DNA from: Mayamaea pseudoterrestris | Lineage: Eukaryota > Bacillariophyta > Bacillariophyceae > Sellaphorales > Sellaphoraceae | Direction of reading: 5' to 3' | DNA length: 64,000 nucleotides | Assembly (NCBI GenBank): GCA_027923505.1 | Contig: BROI01000002.1 | Coordinates: 2,480,001 to 2,544,000, forward strand | In this document: one piece after another, positions 48,848 to 60,138 of the stretch | Position numbering within the stretch: position 1 is the first letter of the stretch | Layout: each line of letters opens with the position of its first letter | Position numbers and translations under genes: made by a program | The notes under the pieces: generated by a model | Seen by the model: the letters and a program-made list of their open reading frames with translations, nothing else | Database searches by the model: none | What the model was told of the DNA's origin: nothing

Positions 48848-50368
48848 ATGGAATTCGAAGGAGACCTTGTCAAAGTCGTCTTTGTCGCGAAGAAGGACGC
48901 TAAAAGGGTCAAGGATTGGCTTAAAGTGAAAGATGGAATGCTCTCCGACCAACATCGCATGTGCTCGTCGACGGACGAACAGTTTCCAGACTGCATAGCC
49001 ATACCAGTCATTAGCAGCCACTTGGATATGAATGTTCACGAAAATAATGATATTCTTGGAGGGGGATTACAGCAATGTCCGCTAAAGTCAAAGTCGAGCC
49101 AGTTCGGAAGCCAAAGTAAACAATATCACGCTGAATTGCAGTCGAAAGAACATACACAAGACATTGATACACGCTACAAGTTTAATAAGATACAAGAGAC
49201 ACTTCTTTACGTCTTAGACTCGATGTCTATAAAGAAAATTTTCGGTGCTGGAGAGTCAGAAACACTCATGTTGAACATTGACAAACTGTGCGAAGCGGAA
49301 TGTCCATCCAAACTTCAATTCTTTGGCGACGACCGCACTCTAGTGCTATCCGAAAAGGCGCTCGACTATACTGACGAAACTAGCTCATTTGCCCGCTTCC
49401 TCGCTTCGATAGTTGATGATCAACAATACGACCAATTCATGGATCAAGTATATGCCAAACTGGCTAACGACTGCCGCTCGTTTCGCATCATTCGACGATG
49501 TCGCATTGACGCCAACTCGGGCATTCGCGAAAGTAACTTTGCCATTCTTTGGCCAAGACAAGATAGTATAGCCAGCCTTCCCAGGTGTGGTCCAAAATCG
49601 TTAAAGTGGATAACTGTTACGGAGAATGGCATTCGACAATCATTCAACTTGACTCGAGTCATGTTTTGCCGAGGCAACTACTCGGAAAAGCTGCGGTTCG
49701 GTACCAAGCTGGTGCAGCCAGATGAAGTGGTGTTGGACATGTACGCGGGGATTGGATATTTTACGCTTCCCGCTCTGGTGCATGGCAAGGCAAGGCACGT
49801 TGTGGCATGTGAATGGAACGACCATGCGGCAGAGGCGCTGCGATACAATTTGGTCGACAATGGCGTCCAGGCTCGAGCAACAGTTTACGTGGGTGACTGC
49901 CGCATTGTTGCCAAGGAACAAGGGCTGGTGAACATGTTTGACCGCGTGAGTTTGGGTCTGCTGCCTAGCAGCGAAGGCGGATGGGCTACTGCGGTGCGGG
50001 CGCTGAAGCGCGCTACTGGAGGCTGGCTCCATGTGCATGGTAATGTTCCGGTGAAGGAAGCCAATAGTTGGTTAGAGTGGCTTTGTATTCGCGTGCTTGA
50101 CTGTGCGCGAAAGGAGGGACTGGTAAATTGGGTTGTACTTGGTTCGCACTTGGAGAAGGTCAAGTCGTTTGCGCCAACAGTGAATCACTACGTTGCTGAT
50201 GTATGGCTTGGTCCTGCATCGCAAACGGTAGCCGGAGCTGCTGAAATGTCTTCGGGGACGGCGGCAGTCGTTGTAGACGGTCGAGTGGTAATTTTAAATG
50301 CCACTGTCGCTGCTCCGAGCTGCGCCTTATCTGATGAAGGGGCCCTTTGTCAAGCATGGATGAGATGA
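48848..50368 (+). CDS. TYW2: TYW2 wybutosine-synthesis methyl/aminocarboxypropyl transferase
   Basis: TYW2/TRMT12 transfers the 3-amino-3-carboxypropyl group of SAM to the tricyclic base at position 37 of tRNA-Phe in wybutosine synthesis. The class I methyltransferase-like domain has NGIRQSFNLTRVMFCRGNYS (TRM5/TYW2 signature), VVLDMYAGIGYFTLPALVHG (motif I), HVVACEWNDHAAEALRYNL and DRVSLGLLPSSEGGWATAV. The GLLPSSE replaces the NLP active-site motif of TRM5, which separates TYW2 from TRM5; LHVHGNVP and KVKSFAPTVNHYVADV follow. 506 aa from ATG 48848, intronless. The N-terminal ~150 residues are poorly conserved. Together with TRM11 it is one of two tRNA-modification enzymes in the window. Confidence 0.88.
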   Translation: MEFEGDLVKVVFVAKKDAKRVKDWLKVKDGMLSDQHRMCSSTDEQFPDCIAIPVISSHLDMNVHENNDILGGGLQQCPLKSKSSQFGSQSKQYHAELQSKEHTQDIDTRYKFNKIQETLLYVLDSMSIKKIFGAGESETLMLNIDKLCEAECPSKLQFFGDDRTLVLSEKALDYTDETSSFARFLASIVDDQQYDQFMDQVYAKLANDCRSFRIIRRCRIDANSGIRESNFAILWPRQDSIASLPRCGPKSLKWITVTENGIRQSFNLTRVMFCRGNYSEKLRFGTKLVQPDEVVLDMYAGIGYFTLPALVHGKARHVVACEWNDHAAEALRYNLVDNGVQARATVYVGDCRIVAKEQGLVNMFDRVSLGLLPSSEGGWATAVRALKRATGGWLHVHGNVPVKEANSWLEWLCIRVLDCARKEGLVNWVVLGSHLEKVKSFAPTVNHYVADVWLGPASQTVAGAAEMSSGTAAVVVDGRVVILNATVAAPSCALSDEGALCQAWMR

Positions 50369-50464
50369 TAGCATAAAGTATTTCATGTTATATGAGATAG
50401 CTGTAATATAATCGCACTTGGCGTGTACGTCGGATTTCGGTAGCTTGGACATTACATTCTACGA

Positions 50465-50472
50465 TACCGGTA
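50465..50472. promoter_or_regulatory. TACCGGTA upstream of helicase
   Basis: About 100 bp before the start of the SMUBP2-like helicase; one of the recurrent TACCGG sites. Function inferred. Confidence 0.3.
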
Positions 50473-50572
50473 GCTAAAATATCGACCGACCCGGAAGCGA
50501 AGGCAAGCGACATCGACTCACGTCCGTTTCTGTTCGCGTCATTTTTGTTCTGTTCGAATTCTGAAGCACACC

Positions 50573-53500
50573 ATGGCGGCTCTTGCGAGACATCTACAGG
50601 TATGCTTGATTCTACTCAGTACCCCATTGACCTTTGGTTTGTCAGTGAAATCGTCAAGCTTTTTGGGTCAGTCGCTGGTGTCTACAAGTCGGACTGCTGC
50701 CGATGCCATGGATGACGATGGTCGCTTTGGCAGCCATGCCTCTCTGTTCATGCGAAAGCAAAAGGCGTCAGACAAACGCACCAGACGAAAGCAGCGAGGA
50801 ATACTGACAAACGATGAAATTATAGGGCCCATCACCGTCACTGAATCGCCCATGGAAGTGACAGGCCCATGGAGAGGCAAGACAATTCAACCAAAACACT
50901 TCCGTGGTGTCGCACCTTCAATCAAGGCAGTTACAAAGATTGGAGGCAGAGGAAGGTCCAGAAAACGGAGCACCCTTTATAGCAGTCTTTCTTTCTACCA
51001 TAATTATTTCCTTAAATTGCTGACTCTAGAATATCAAGTTGAGGTGAGTCTTGACGTCTTGACAAGGTGGCTCGACAAGGATGCTGCATTCGACGAATCT
51101 GTCAACGAATCTCCAGAGAAGAAGGGTATTGAAGGCCACTTTGGCATTGAAACGCAGCCATCTCATTCCCGTGGCTCTCTATTACAGGAAGAAGAAGTTC
51201 TGAGTCGAATCAAAGCGAGTCTTGACAGTCCGTTATCTTTGGAGCTCAGTGGGTATGCACTCTTTGATATGTTTCCTTCGAGACGCGGCAATCTCTTTTC
51301 GGATGAGGTCTATCGGCTTATAAAGGCATTCGATGCTGCATCTGTATACCATCGAGACGCAGATTATGATGTTTTGCCAGCGTCTGCTGCGACAAACGAA
51401 ACGAATCTCCCTTCAAACCATCGATTTTCCAAGAATGATGTGATTATGCTCACTCTACAACCTAGCGGGAGTGGGGACTATTACAATCAAGCATCTCTGC
51501 CCACGAGTGATACTGCCGTGACCTTGGAAGCCCGGGTTCTGAACACAGGACCCACCTATGTCGACATTGCCGTGCCGGCTGGTAAATTTGAGGCAGCATT
51601 TGGGCCGGCACCGAACGACCGATATAACAAGGGCGATTCCTCAATGCGACTACGAATGGATCGATTCTTTTCCAAAGTCCCGTACGAAAGGATGGTGCAA
51701 GCTCTGGGACAGCTCACGAGCATTTCAACTCGACGCAAGGCTGAGGATTTGCCGAGCGATTCTAAGGTGCAGCCTTCGGACGACAAGCCAAACTATCTCG
51801 ACTCAATTGTCATGGACGAAGTGATACGAGAAACAATTTTAAAAACTCATGCGTACGCGAACTCAGAGAGTCCGCTTTATGGAGATGCGGATGCTTGCGA
51901 CCTTGAAGAACTTGTAAGTGTCACTTCTGGGTGGCCAACGCTGTACTTTAAAGTCCTTGGCCTCAACCATTTTTATTCACTGTCAATCTAGGCAAACAAA
52001 ATAGCAAAGCCTCCAATGCGCACTTCGCACAAGCTGGCCACTGGCGCTCTGGCATTTATCGATACTAGACCAGACATATTCACAAAGTTTAATGCTCCTC
52101 AACGGGCTGCGATTGAAGCTGCACTGACGCGTCGCTTGACCATGATTCAAGGTCCTCCTGGCTCGGTAAAATTTTGTTGCATTTTTCGTTATCCTAATGC
52201 TCAAGAAACTGGGTCCGCTCACATTGTCACTAACATTTTCCTCCTATGTTAATAGGGCAAAACAACAGTTGCTGCGGCCATTGCCTTTGGTTATGCCAAG
52301 CAATGCCGAGCAATTTCGCCACACACGAAGGTACTGGCGTGTGCATTTAGCAATGTTGGAGCGGACAACCTCGCAGAGGCCATACAGGGTCTTGGCTTGC
52401 GAGTCATCCGAGTCGGCAAGGCGTCAGCTATTGCTGAGTCACTTTGGAACATAACGCTTGACGCTGCAATTGACCGCGATAACGACGCTATTTCAGCGTT
52501 ACGGGTCGCGAGTCGGGCAACCACTGCCGCAGCAAAATTGGGCGCGAGCACGACCTATGGACTTGGTGAACGATCTGTGAAAGACGCAGCAACTAACGCC
52601 GTGAAAGAGGCCAATCGCGCGTGCAACATCGCTGCCACGAAAGCTTTGCGGGAAGCGGATATAATCATATCTACTTCTAGCGGCGCCGCCGATCCAAGAC
52701 TGCTCGCGGCTTGCGGTATCACTGAAAAAGAATCGGATGAATTTGCGCCGTCTCAGTTCGCTGCCGTCAAGGATGAACAGCGGACTGTGCGAGAGCTAGC
52801 TCCAGACGCCAAACCTCCCTTGTCACTACCGTTTGTCCTTATAGACGAAGCTTGCCAAAGCGTGGAACCGGCGACGATCATCCCCGTGTTATCATCCAAC
52901 AGTTGTCGATCTCTTGTGTTGCTAGGAGATCCTTGCCAGTTGCCACCAACAGTCCGCAGCCATGATGCGAGCTCTCTCTCGCTTTCCCTCATGGAACGCT
53001 TGTCAATTGTGATGCCTAAACCTACTGTTATCTCATCTCGAGTGGACACGACAATAAGCGATACATCATACATGGACACACTGGCTGTTAAACAATCCAA
53101 GTCACTTATGCGCTCAATGGAGTCAAGCCCGAATAACATATCCTACCGCAAGCGCTTTGGTGGAGCGATGTTGCTGTCAGTGCAATACCGCATGCATCCG
53201 AGCATCTCTGCCTTCCCTTCAGCAGTGTTTTATGATGGACTCTTAGCAACACCTGCTTTTTTGTCGCCGCTCCGGCCTTTCCCAGCAGTATTAAAATCCT
53301 TAATGCCGAACGGCAATTTTCTTGTGCAAAACATCAGGATAATAAATGTTGGTGGACGCGGCAATGAGCGCCAGGGATTGTTGAAGGACTCTTCGTTGGC
53401 GCCATCGTCGATGGAACAGACAAGTTACTGGAATGAACGCGAAGGGTTGCGTGTGGTGTCGCTGCTCAAGAAACTACTTCAAGGAGAGATTAAAAACATC

Positions 53501-53851
53501 GAGACTGTTGGGATCATCTCGCCATACAATGGTCAGGTTCAGCTGATCAAATCTATTATGGCTGATGATAAGGATTTGCGTGATCTTCTTGATGAGGTGT
53601 CCATCTCGGTCGAGGTCAACAGTGTCGATGGGTACCAAGGAAGGGAGCGAGATGTCATCATCTTCTCGTCGGTCCGAAGCAACCGACATGGTCGCATTGG
53701 CTTTCTTCATGATTGGCGTCGCATGAATGTTGCCATGACCCGCGCCAAATCGGCGTTTCTATTCGTTGGCGACCTCGAGACGCTGTCAATTGACAAGCAT
53801 TGGGCTGCATTCGCCAAATACGCGCGTGGACTAGACATTGTGTTCTTTTGA
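50573..53851 (+). CDS. UPF1/SMUBP2-like SF1 helicase with N-terminal targeting-like segment
   Basis: Superfamily 1B (UPF1-like) 5'-3' nucleic-acid helicase, nearest in layout to IGHMBP2/SMUBP-2. Exons 50573-51913, 51992-52165 and 52256-53851; introns 78 and 90 nt. The second intron splits Walker A (TMIQGPPGS|GKTTVAAA). Product about 1036 aa. A signal-like N-terminus (LQVCLILLSTPLTFGLSV) suggests organellar delivery. After a variable region and an SMUBP2-type beta-barrel (VTLEARVLNTGPTYVDIAVP), the core shows FNAPQRAAIEAAL (Q motif), LPFVLIDEACQSVEPATIIP (DEAC box), VLLGDPCQLPPTV, MLLSVQYRMHPSISAFPSAV, VNSVDGYQGRERDVIIFSSV and MNVAMTRAKSAFLFVGD. An Ala-rich insertion of ~70 residues (RDNDAISALRVASRATTAAA onward) lies between motifs Ia and II. 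Confidence 0.87.
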
Positions 53852-54341
53852 TAACCTCTCGTAATGTAGTAGTTCAGTGCTGCTCTTTATTCGACTATGT
53901 GAATACAAGCTGACCTGACGGTCTGTGGCACTTCCCCGCCCCTTGACTATCACTGCTGTAGTGTGTACCAGTAGAATGCTGCTGCTGCTAATTCTCCAGA
54001 TGCAACTATTATAGGTAGTAGGGATGTGCAGTATAATATAGAGCAGATCAGAGTCAATTTGTGTTGCAAGGATTGGCTCCGTGGATGTGTGTACTACTTT
54101 CACATTGTAACACATTCCTTGCTCAGTAGGCAAAAGTGGACCAATGGTAAATAAATGCTTGATACATACTGGACAAATTGCTAGCCCAGTCTCACTTTAG
54201 GGCCTTTTCTTTGGCACTTGGCAAGGTACTGTACTGGGCACCTTTGGCTTCGTAACCTCCACGCTGGACAAGCTATATAACACTGGTTGCGCAGGCTCCA
54301 TACTGGAACTGAAAAAGATTGAGCTGACTCCCTTACCAGTC
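53852..54341. other. Intergenic before second array
   Basis: Unique AT-balanced DNA with no supported gene; repeat DNA begins at about 54342. Confidence 0.4.
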
Positions 54342-54640
54342 ACAGCCCACAGATGCGTAGACATTCCATTGCCCATATAACATGCCATGTATACACCCAA
54401 ATCACACCAGAATGGTGCCAACATCATTATTCAGTCTGCGCTACAAGTTGGTATGCCTGGTGGGTGTCTCAGTAGACTGCATTGTCTCAGCCCACAGATG
54501 CCTTGACATTCCATTGCCCATATAACATGCCATGTATACACCCAAATCACACCAGAATGATGCCAACATCATTATTCTGTCTGCGCTACAAGATGGTATA
54601 CCTGGCGGGTGTCCTTGTAGACTGCAATGTGACTGTGACA
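54342..54640. repeat. Flanking repeat A, two tandem copies (~146 bp)
   Basis: Copies start at 54342 and 54488 with CAGCCCACAGATGC and share CATGTATACACCCAAATCAC, CAGAATG(G/A)TGCCAACATC and CTGCGCTACAA. A third copy lies at the other end of the 342-bp array (58248-58375). Confidence 0.85.
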
Positions 54641-54654
54641 AGTTGTCACCAGTC

Positions 54655-57600
54655 TCAGCCGAGTCTCACCTTGACATACATGGTTGTGGAGTCTGGAATG
54701 GGTGGGTGCAACTGACCTACGCATTAGCCCACCATGGCTCCAAACATGAATTGGAAAGAATTGGAGGGCTCAACAGGCAACAATGATGGTTTGTGTAGCC
54801 ATAAAGGGTGCACGGCTGGCACATTCAACCAATGGTTGGCTGTGCGGAGTGTCATGGTAAAGGTATGGGTTTCACCCCCAAGGTGACAAGCCTTTGCGTA
54901 ATTATCACTTAAAAATGTATGTTCCTTGTAATCCAGAACAGGCAGGCCATTCTGGCAGTCTGAAGTGCCACTTGAGGTGCGCTGCTGGCAGAACCTACAA
55001 GTTGTTGGGTCTGCCGAGTCTCATCATGACATACATGGTGGTGGAGACTGGAATGGGTGGGTGCAACTGACCTAAGCATTGGTCCATCATGGCTCCAAAC
55101 ATGAATTGGAGGGCTCAACTGGCAACAATGATGGTTCGTGTAGCCATAACGGCTGGCACATTCAACCAATGGTTGAATGTGCGGAGTGTCATGGCAAAGG
55201 TATGGGTTTCACACCCAAGGTGACACACCTTTGTGCTCTAATCACTTAAAAATGTATGTTCCTTGTAATCCAGAAATGGCAGGCCATTCTGGCAGTCTGA
55301 AGTGCCACTTGAGGTGCGCTGCTGGCAGATCCTACAAGTTGTTGGGTCTGCCGAGTCTCACCGTGACATACATGGTGGTGGAGACTGGAATGGGTGGGTG
55401 CAACTGACCTAAGCATTGGCCCATCATGGCTCCAAACATGAATTGGAAAGAATTGGAGGGCTCAACAGGCAAAAATGATGGTTCGTGTAGCCATAAAGGG
55501 TGCACGGCTGGCACATTCAACCAATGGTTGAATGTGCGGAGTCTCATGGCAAAGGGATGGGTTTCACACCCAAAGTGACAAGCCTTTGCGCTCTAATCAC
55601 TTAAGAAATGTATTTGCTTTGTATTCCGGAACTGGCAGGCCATTCTAGCAGTCTGAAGTGCCACTTGAGGTGCGCTGCTAGCAGATCCAACAAATTGTTG
55701 GGTCTGCCGAGTCTCACCATGACATACATGGTGGTGGAGACTGGAATGGGGGGGGTGCAACTCCAAACATGAATTGGAGGGCTCAACAGGCAAAAATGAT
55801 GGTTCGTGTAGCCATAAAGGGTGCACGGCTGGCACATTCAACCAATGGTTGAATGTGCGGAGTGTCATGGCAAAGGTATGGGTTTCACACCCAAGGTGGC
55901 ATGCCTTTGCACTCTAATCACTTAAGAAATGTATGTTCTTTGTATTCCGGAACTGTCAGGCCATTCTGGCAGTCTGAAGTGCCACTTGAGGTGCGCTGCT
56001 GGCAGATCCTACAAGTTGTTGGGTCTGCCGAGTCTCACCATGACATACAGACTGGAATGGGTGGGTGCAACTGACCTAAGCATTGACCTATCATGGCTCC
56101 AAACATGAATTGGAAAGAATTGGAGGGCTCAACAGGCAACAATGATGGTTTGTGTAGCCATAAAGGGTGCACGGCTGGCACATTCAACCAATGGTTGAAT
56201 GTGCGGAATCTCATGGCAAAGGGATGGGTTTCACACCCAAGGTGACAAGCCTTTGCGCTCTAATCACTTAAGAAATGTATTTGCTTTGTATTCCGGAACT
56301 GGCAGGCCATTCTAGCAGTCTGAAGTGCCACTTGAGGTGCGCTGCTAGCAGATCCAACAAGTTGTTGGGTCTGCCGAGTCTCACCATGACATACATGGTG
56401 GTGGAGACTGGAATGGGTGGGTGCAACTCCAAACATGAATTGGAGGGCTCAACTGGCAACAATGATGGTTTGTGTAGCCATAAAGGATGCACGGCTGGCA
56501 CATTCAACCAATGGTTGAATGTGCGGAGTGTCATGGCAAAGGTATGGGTTTCACACCCAAGGTGACACACCTTTGTGCTCTAATCACTTAAAAATGTATG
56601 TTCCTTGTAATCCAGAAATGGCAGGCCATTCTGGCAGTCTGAAGTGCCACTTGAGGTGCGCTGCTGGCAGATCCTACAAGTTGTTGGGTCTGCCGAGTCT
56701 CACCGTGACATACATGGTGGTGGAGACTGGAATGGGTGGGTGCAACTGACCTAAGCATTGACCCATCATGGCTCCAAACATGAATTGGAGGGCTCAACAG
56801 GCAACAATGATGGTTCGTGTAGCCATAAAGGGTGCACGGCTGGCACATTCAACCAATGGTTGAATGTGCGGAGTGTCATGGCAAAGGTATGGGTTTCACA
56901 CCCAAGGTGACACACCTTTGCACTCTAATCACTTAAGAAATGTATGTTCTTTGTATTCCAGAACTGGCAGGCCATTCTAGCAGTCTGAAGTGCCACTTGA
57001 GGTGTGCTCCTGGCAGATCCTACAAGATGTTGGGTCTGCCGAGTCTCACCATGCCATACAGACTGGAATGGGTGGGTGCAACTGACCTAAGCATTGACCT
57101 ATCATGGCTCCAAACATGAATTGGAAAGAATTGGAGGGCTCAACAGGCAACAATGATGGTTCGTGTAGCCATAAAGGGTGCACGGCTGGCACATTCAACC
57201 AATGGTTGAATGTGCGGAGTGTCATGGCAAAGGTATGGGTTTCACACCCAAGGTGACAAGCCTTTGCGCTCTAATCACTTAAGAAATGTATGTTCTTTGT
57301 ATTCCAGAACTGGCAGGCCATTCTGGCAGTCTGAAGTGCCACTTGAGGTGTGCTGCTGGCAGATCCTACAAGATGTTGGGTCTGCCGAGTCTCACCATGA
57401 CATACAGACTGGAATGGGTGGGTGCAACTGACCTAAGCATTGACCCATCATGGCTCCAAACATGAATTGGAGGGCTAAACAGGCAAAAATGATGGTTCGT
57501 GTAGCCATAAAGGGAGCACAGCTGGCACATTCAATTAAGGGTTGAATGTGCGGAGTGTCATGGCAAAGGTATGGATTTCACACCCAAGGTGACATGCCTT

Positions 57601-58247
57601 TGCACTCTAATCACTTAAGAGATGTTTTCGCTTTGTATTCCAGAACTGGCAGGCCATTCTGGCAGTCTGAAGTGCCACTTGAGGTGCGCTGCTAGCAGAT
57701 CCAACAAGTTGTTGGGTCTGCCAAGTCTCACCATGACATACATGGTGGTGGAGACTGGAATGGGTGGGTGCAACTGACCTAAGCATTGGCCCATCATGGC
57801 TCCAAACATGAATTGGAAAGAATTGGAGGGCGCAACAGGCAACAATGATGGTTCGTGTAGCCATAAAGGGTGCACAGCTGGCACATTCAACCAATGGTTG
57901 AATGTGCGGAGTCTCATGGCAAAGGGATGGGTTTCACACCCAAGGTGACACACCTTTGCACTCTAATCACTTAAGAGATGTTATGTTCTTGTATTCCAGA
58001 AATGGCAGGCCCTTCTGGCAGTCTGAAGTGCCACCTGAGGTGCGCTGCTAGCAGATCCAACACGTTGTTGGGTCTGCCTAGTCTCACCATGGCATACATG
58101 ATAGTGGAGACTGGACTGGGTGGGGGCAACTGACCTAAGCATTGCCATCATAGCTCCAAACATGAATTGGAAAGCATTGGAGGGCTCAACAGGCAACATT
58201 GATGGTTCGTGTAGCCATAAAGGGTGCACAGCTGGCACTGACAATCA
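54655..58247. repeat. Tandem array, ~342-bp unit, about 10.5 copies
   Basis: The landmark GAGTCTCACC(A/G)TGACATAC or a close variant recurs near 54661, 55016, 55348, 55710, 56030, 56380, 56696, 57044, 57388, 57724 and 58079, average spacing 342 bp. Length differences (320-362) come mainly from presence or absence of a ~25-bp CTGACCTAAGCATTG... block and a 12-bp AAAGAATTGG block. Most units carry a perfect 27-nt palindrome with 13-bp arms GCACATTCAACCA / TGGTTGAATGTGC and a one-base centre (for example 55156-55182). Repeated short frames are side effects of the array and not genes. Confidence 0.93.
55156..55182. repeat. 27-nt perfect palindrome, example copy
   Basis: 13-bp arms GCACATTCAACCA and TGGTTGAATGTGC around a single A. 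The same element sits once per unit near 55511, 55834, 56178, 56498, 56842, 57189 and 57880; the first and ninth units are diverged here. Confidence 0.85.
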
Positions 58248-58375
58248 AATGCCCATGCAGCAAGCCATGTATACACCCAAATTACACCAGAATGGTGCCA
58301 ACATCATTATTCAGTCTGCGCTACAAGATGTTATGCATGGCAGGTGTCCTTGTAGACGGCAATGTGACTGGTGAA
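58248..58375. repeat. Flanking repeat A, third copy
   Basis: Diverged copy of the 54342-54640 repeat (CATGTATACACCCAAATTAC, GTGCCAACATCATTATTCAG, GTGTCCTTGTAGACGGCAAT), in the same orientation. It bounds the 342-bp array on its right. Confidence 0.85.
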
Positions 58376-58748
58376 AATATCCCACTACCTAGTCTCAGCC
58401 TGCCAATGCCATGACATCTGGTTGGTAGCTGCAGTTACCTGGGACTTTATCAATTGAAGTGTTCCAGTTGGGCATGACTGTTGCTCTGCTACTCGTGGTG
58501 TAGGGCCAATCTCTATTGAGTATGGTTGGTACATAGCTGCATAGATTGGACCCCAACTATCGTACCGGTACGACTTTGTGTCTTCATCACGGTGCGACAT
58601 GACGTTCACACGAAAGAAGAAGCGCACGATCCCACACGCATGGCAGCTTCGCTTCCTTGGAAGTAAATAAGAGCGAGAGTTGCCCCAGTTAATGCACCTT
58701 TGATCACTGTCAATATAATGTAAGCACAGGACTTGGATAGGCACCACA
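58376..58748. other. Intergenic with GTACCGGTAC palindrome
   Basis: 373 bp upstream of the ankyrin-like gene; GTACCGGTAC at 58562-58571. No gene supported. Confidence 0.4.
58562..58571. promoter_or_regulatory. GTACCGGTAC palindrome
   Basis: Identical 10-mer to that at 10409-10418, about 180 bp before a start codon. Candidate regulatory site by recurrence only. Confidence 0.35.
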
Positions 58749-59876
58749 ATGTACTTTCTAGTTCCTAGCTCAGTGGCAACGAGCAACGAAACAAGGATAA
58801 AAATTATGACTGAGCATGTCAGCAGCCTAATTGCCAGCAACAACTGGGATCAGCTCTATGAATTCATAGAATCAAACCCAATTACTGCCATAGGCGAGTT
58901 TCCGCCTTATTGCACACGCCTTCACCAGTTGTGTTCGATTGGCAGTGCGCCCGTCGCGCTGATCGATTTGGTCGCACGAATCGACCCATCTGCCATTATC
59001 CAAACAGAGCGAATGCATGGAGATACGTGCCTTCACATTATTGCAAGGAACAGTCAAATAAGCGCAACGAAATTGAAAAGTCTGCTTGGTCATTTAGAAG
59101 AGAAGAATCGAGATGGAATGTTAATTCGAAATATGTTAGGTGGAACGGCGCTTCACTCGGCCGCCAATCACAATGCTGTGCTTGAAGCCTTCCAGATCCT
59201 TGTTATCAGCAATGTACAAATAATCCGAATGACTACCTTGGATGGCACACATGCTATTTCGACTCTCTGGAACTCGTTCATCCAGACCATTCCTGGGACC
59301 ATGTTGGTGGCACGAATGTTGAAACAAGCTGAAGCTGTACATGATCCGTTATTTGAACGCTTTTGGAGCAAGGCTGAGTTCCTGGCGCTTGAGTATGTCC
59401 GATTTCTCGGTTTGACAGATGTCCAAAATATTTCTGACAGTGGTTCTTGCGTGCTTCATGGTCTTTTGAAATTGAACGCGGTGATCAAATTTTTCGAGGT
59501 GGCGTTGAAAAGGAATCGAGCGTTTGCTCTTGCTCGTGACGTCGAAGGAAATCTCCCAATTCATAGATTACTCGAATACCGTCCCTATCGTTTAAAGGAG
59601 CGCGATGCAATTCGGTCTTTGTTGGAAGCAGCTCCTGAAGCTGCAATGGTGATGAATGACTTCAATGACTGTCCTCTGCTGCTGGCAATACGCAATCGCA
59701 TTCCGTGGGAAAATGGAGTTGACATAGTAGCACAACAGGGCCGTGACGTCATTGCAATTAGGGAGGTCAAGACACGATTGCTACCGTTTCAGTATGCTGC
59801 TTTCATTGGAGGACGAGTTGCGGTGGAGACGACGTTCCAATTACTCATTATGCGACCAGATTTATTGAAATGCTAA
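58749..59876 (+). CDS. Ankyrin-like repeat protein
   Basis: 375-aa intronless protein from ATG 58749 (alternative ATG 58806, MTEHVSSLIASNNW, gives 356 aa and starts nearer the first helix). It contains divergent ankyrin-type helix pairs: TRLHQLCSIGSAPVALIDLV, DTCLHIIARNSQISATKLKS, GTALHSAANHNAVLEAFQIL, GNLPIHRLLEYRP, and CPLLLAIRNRIPWENGVDIV. The phrase SLLEAAPEAAMVMNDFNDCP is like the LLxAxPEAA units of the large ankyrin family of diatoms. No catalytic or membrane region is apparent; presumably a protein-binding scaffold. It is next to the 342-bp array. Confidence 0.7.
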   Translation: MYFLVPSSVATSNETRIKIMTEHVSSLIASNNWDQLYEFIESNPITAIGEFPPYCTRLHQLCSIGSAPVALIDLVARIDPSAIIQTERMHGDTCLHIIARNSQISATKLKSLLGHLEEKNRDGMLIRNMLGGTALHSAANHNAVLEAFQILVISNVQIIRMTTLDGTHAISTLWNSFIQTIPGTMLVARMLKQAEAVHDPLFERFWSKAEFLALEYVRFLGLTDVQNISDSGSCVLHGLLKLNAVIKFFEVALKRNRAFALARDVEGNLPIHRLLEYRPYRLKERDAIRSLLEAAPEAAMVMNDFNDCPLLLAIRNRIPWENGVDIVAQQGRDVIAIREVKTRLLPFQYAAFIGGRVAVETTFQLLIMRPDLLKC

Positions 59877-60138
59877 GAGATAGTGTGACACAGGGAACAC
59901 GTTATATCGTATGAGTTCTTTAGCAAGTTTTAGTTGACAGAGCAGTACATCAGTAAACAAGGACGATGCCCATCAATTTTGCAAGTATCATTGCTTATCG
60001 TACGTCGCATCGTTACATTAAAGTCTGACCGTTACTGAAATGTGTTTCGTCGCCATTTTCCAACGCTTCGCTGCCATGTATCGATGTTGACCAACATCCT
60101 ATGTACTACTACACATTGATCATCCTATCGAGCTGAAT

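Noticed and set aside
55177-57431. Repeated 73-76-residue frames (MCGVSWQRYGFHTQG type) in the 342-bp array
   Set aside because: They recur with the DNA unit, differ by frame-changing indels and lack conserved coding pattern; side products of tandem repetition.
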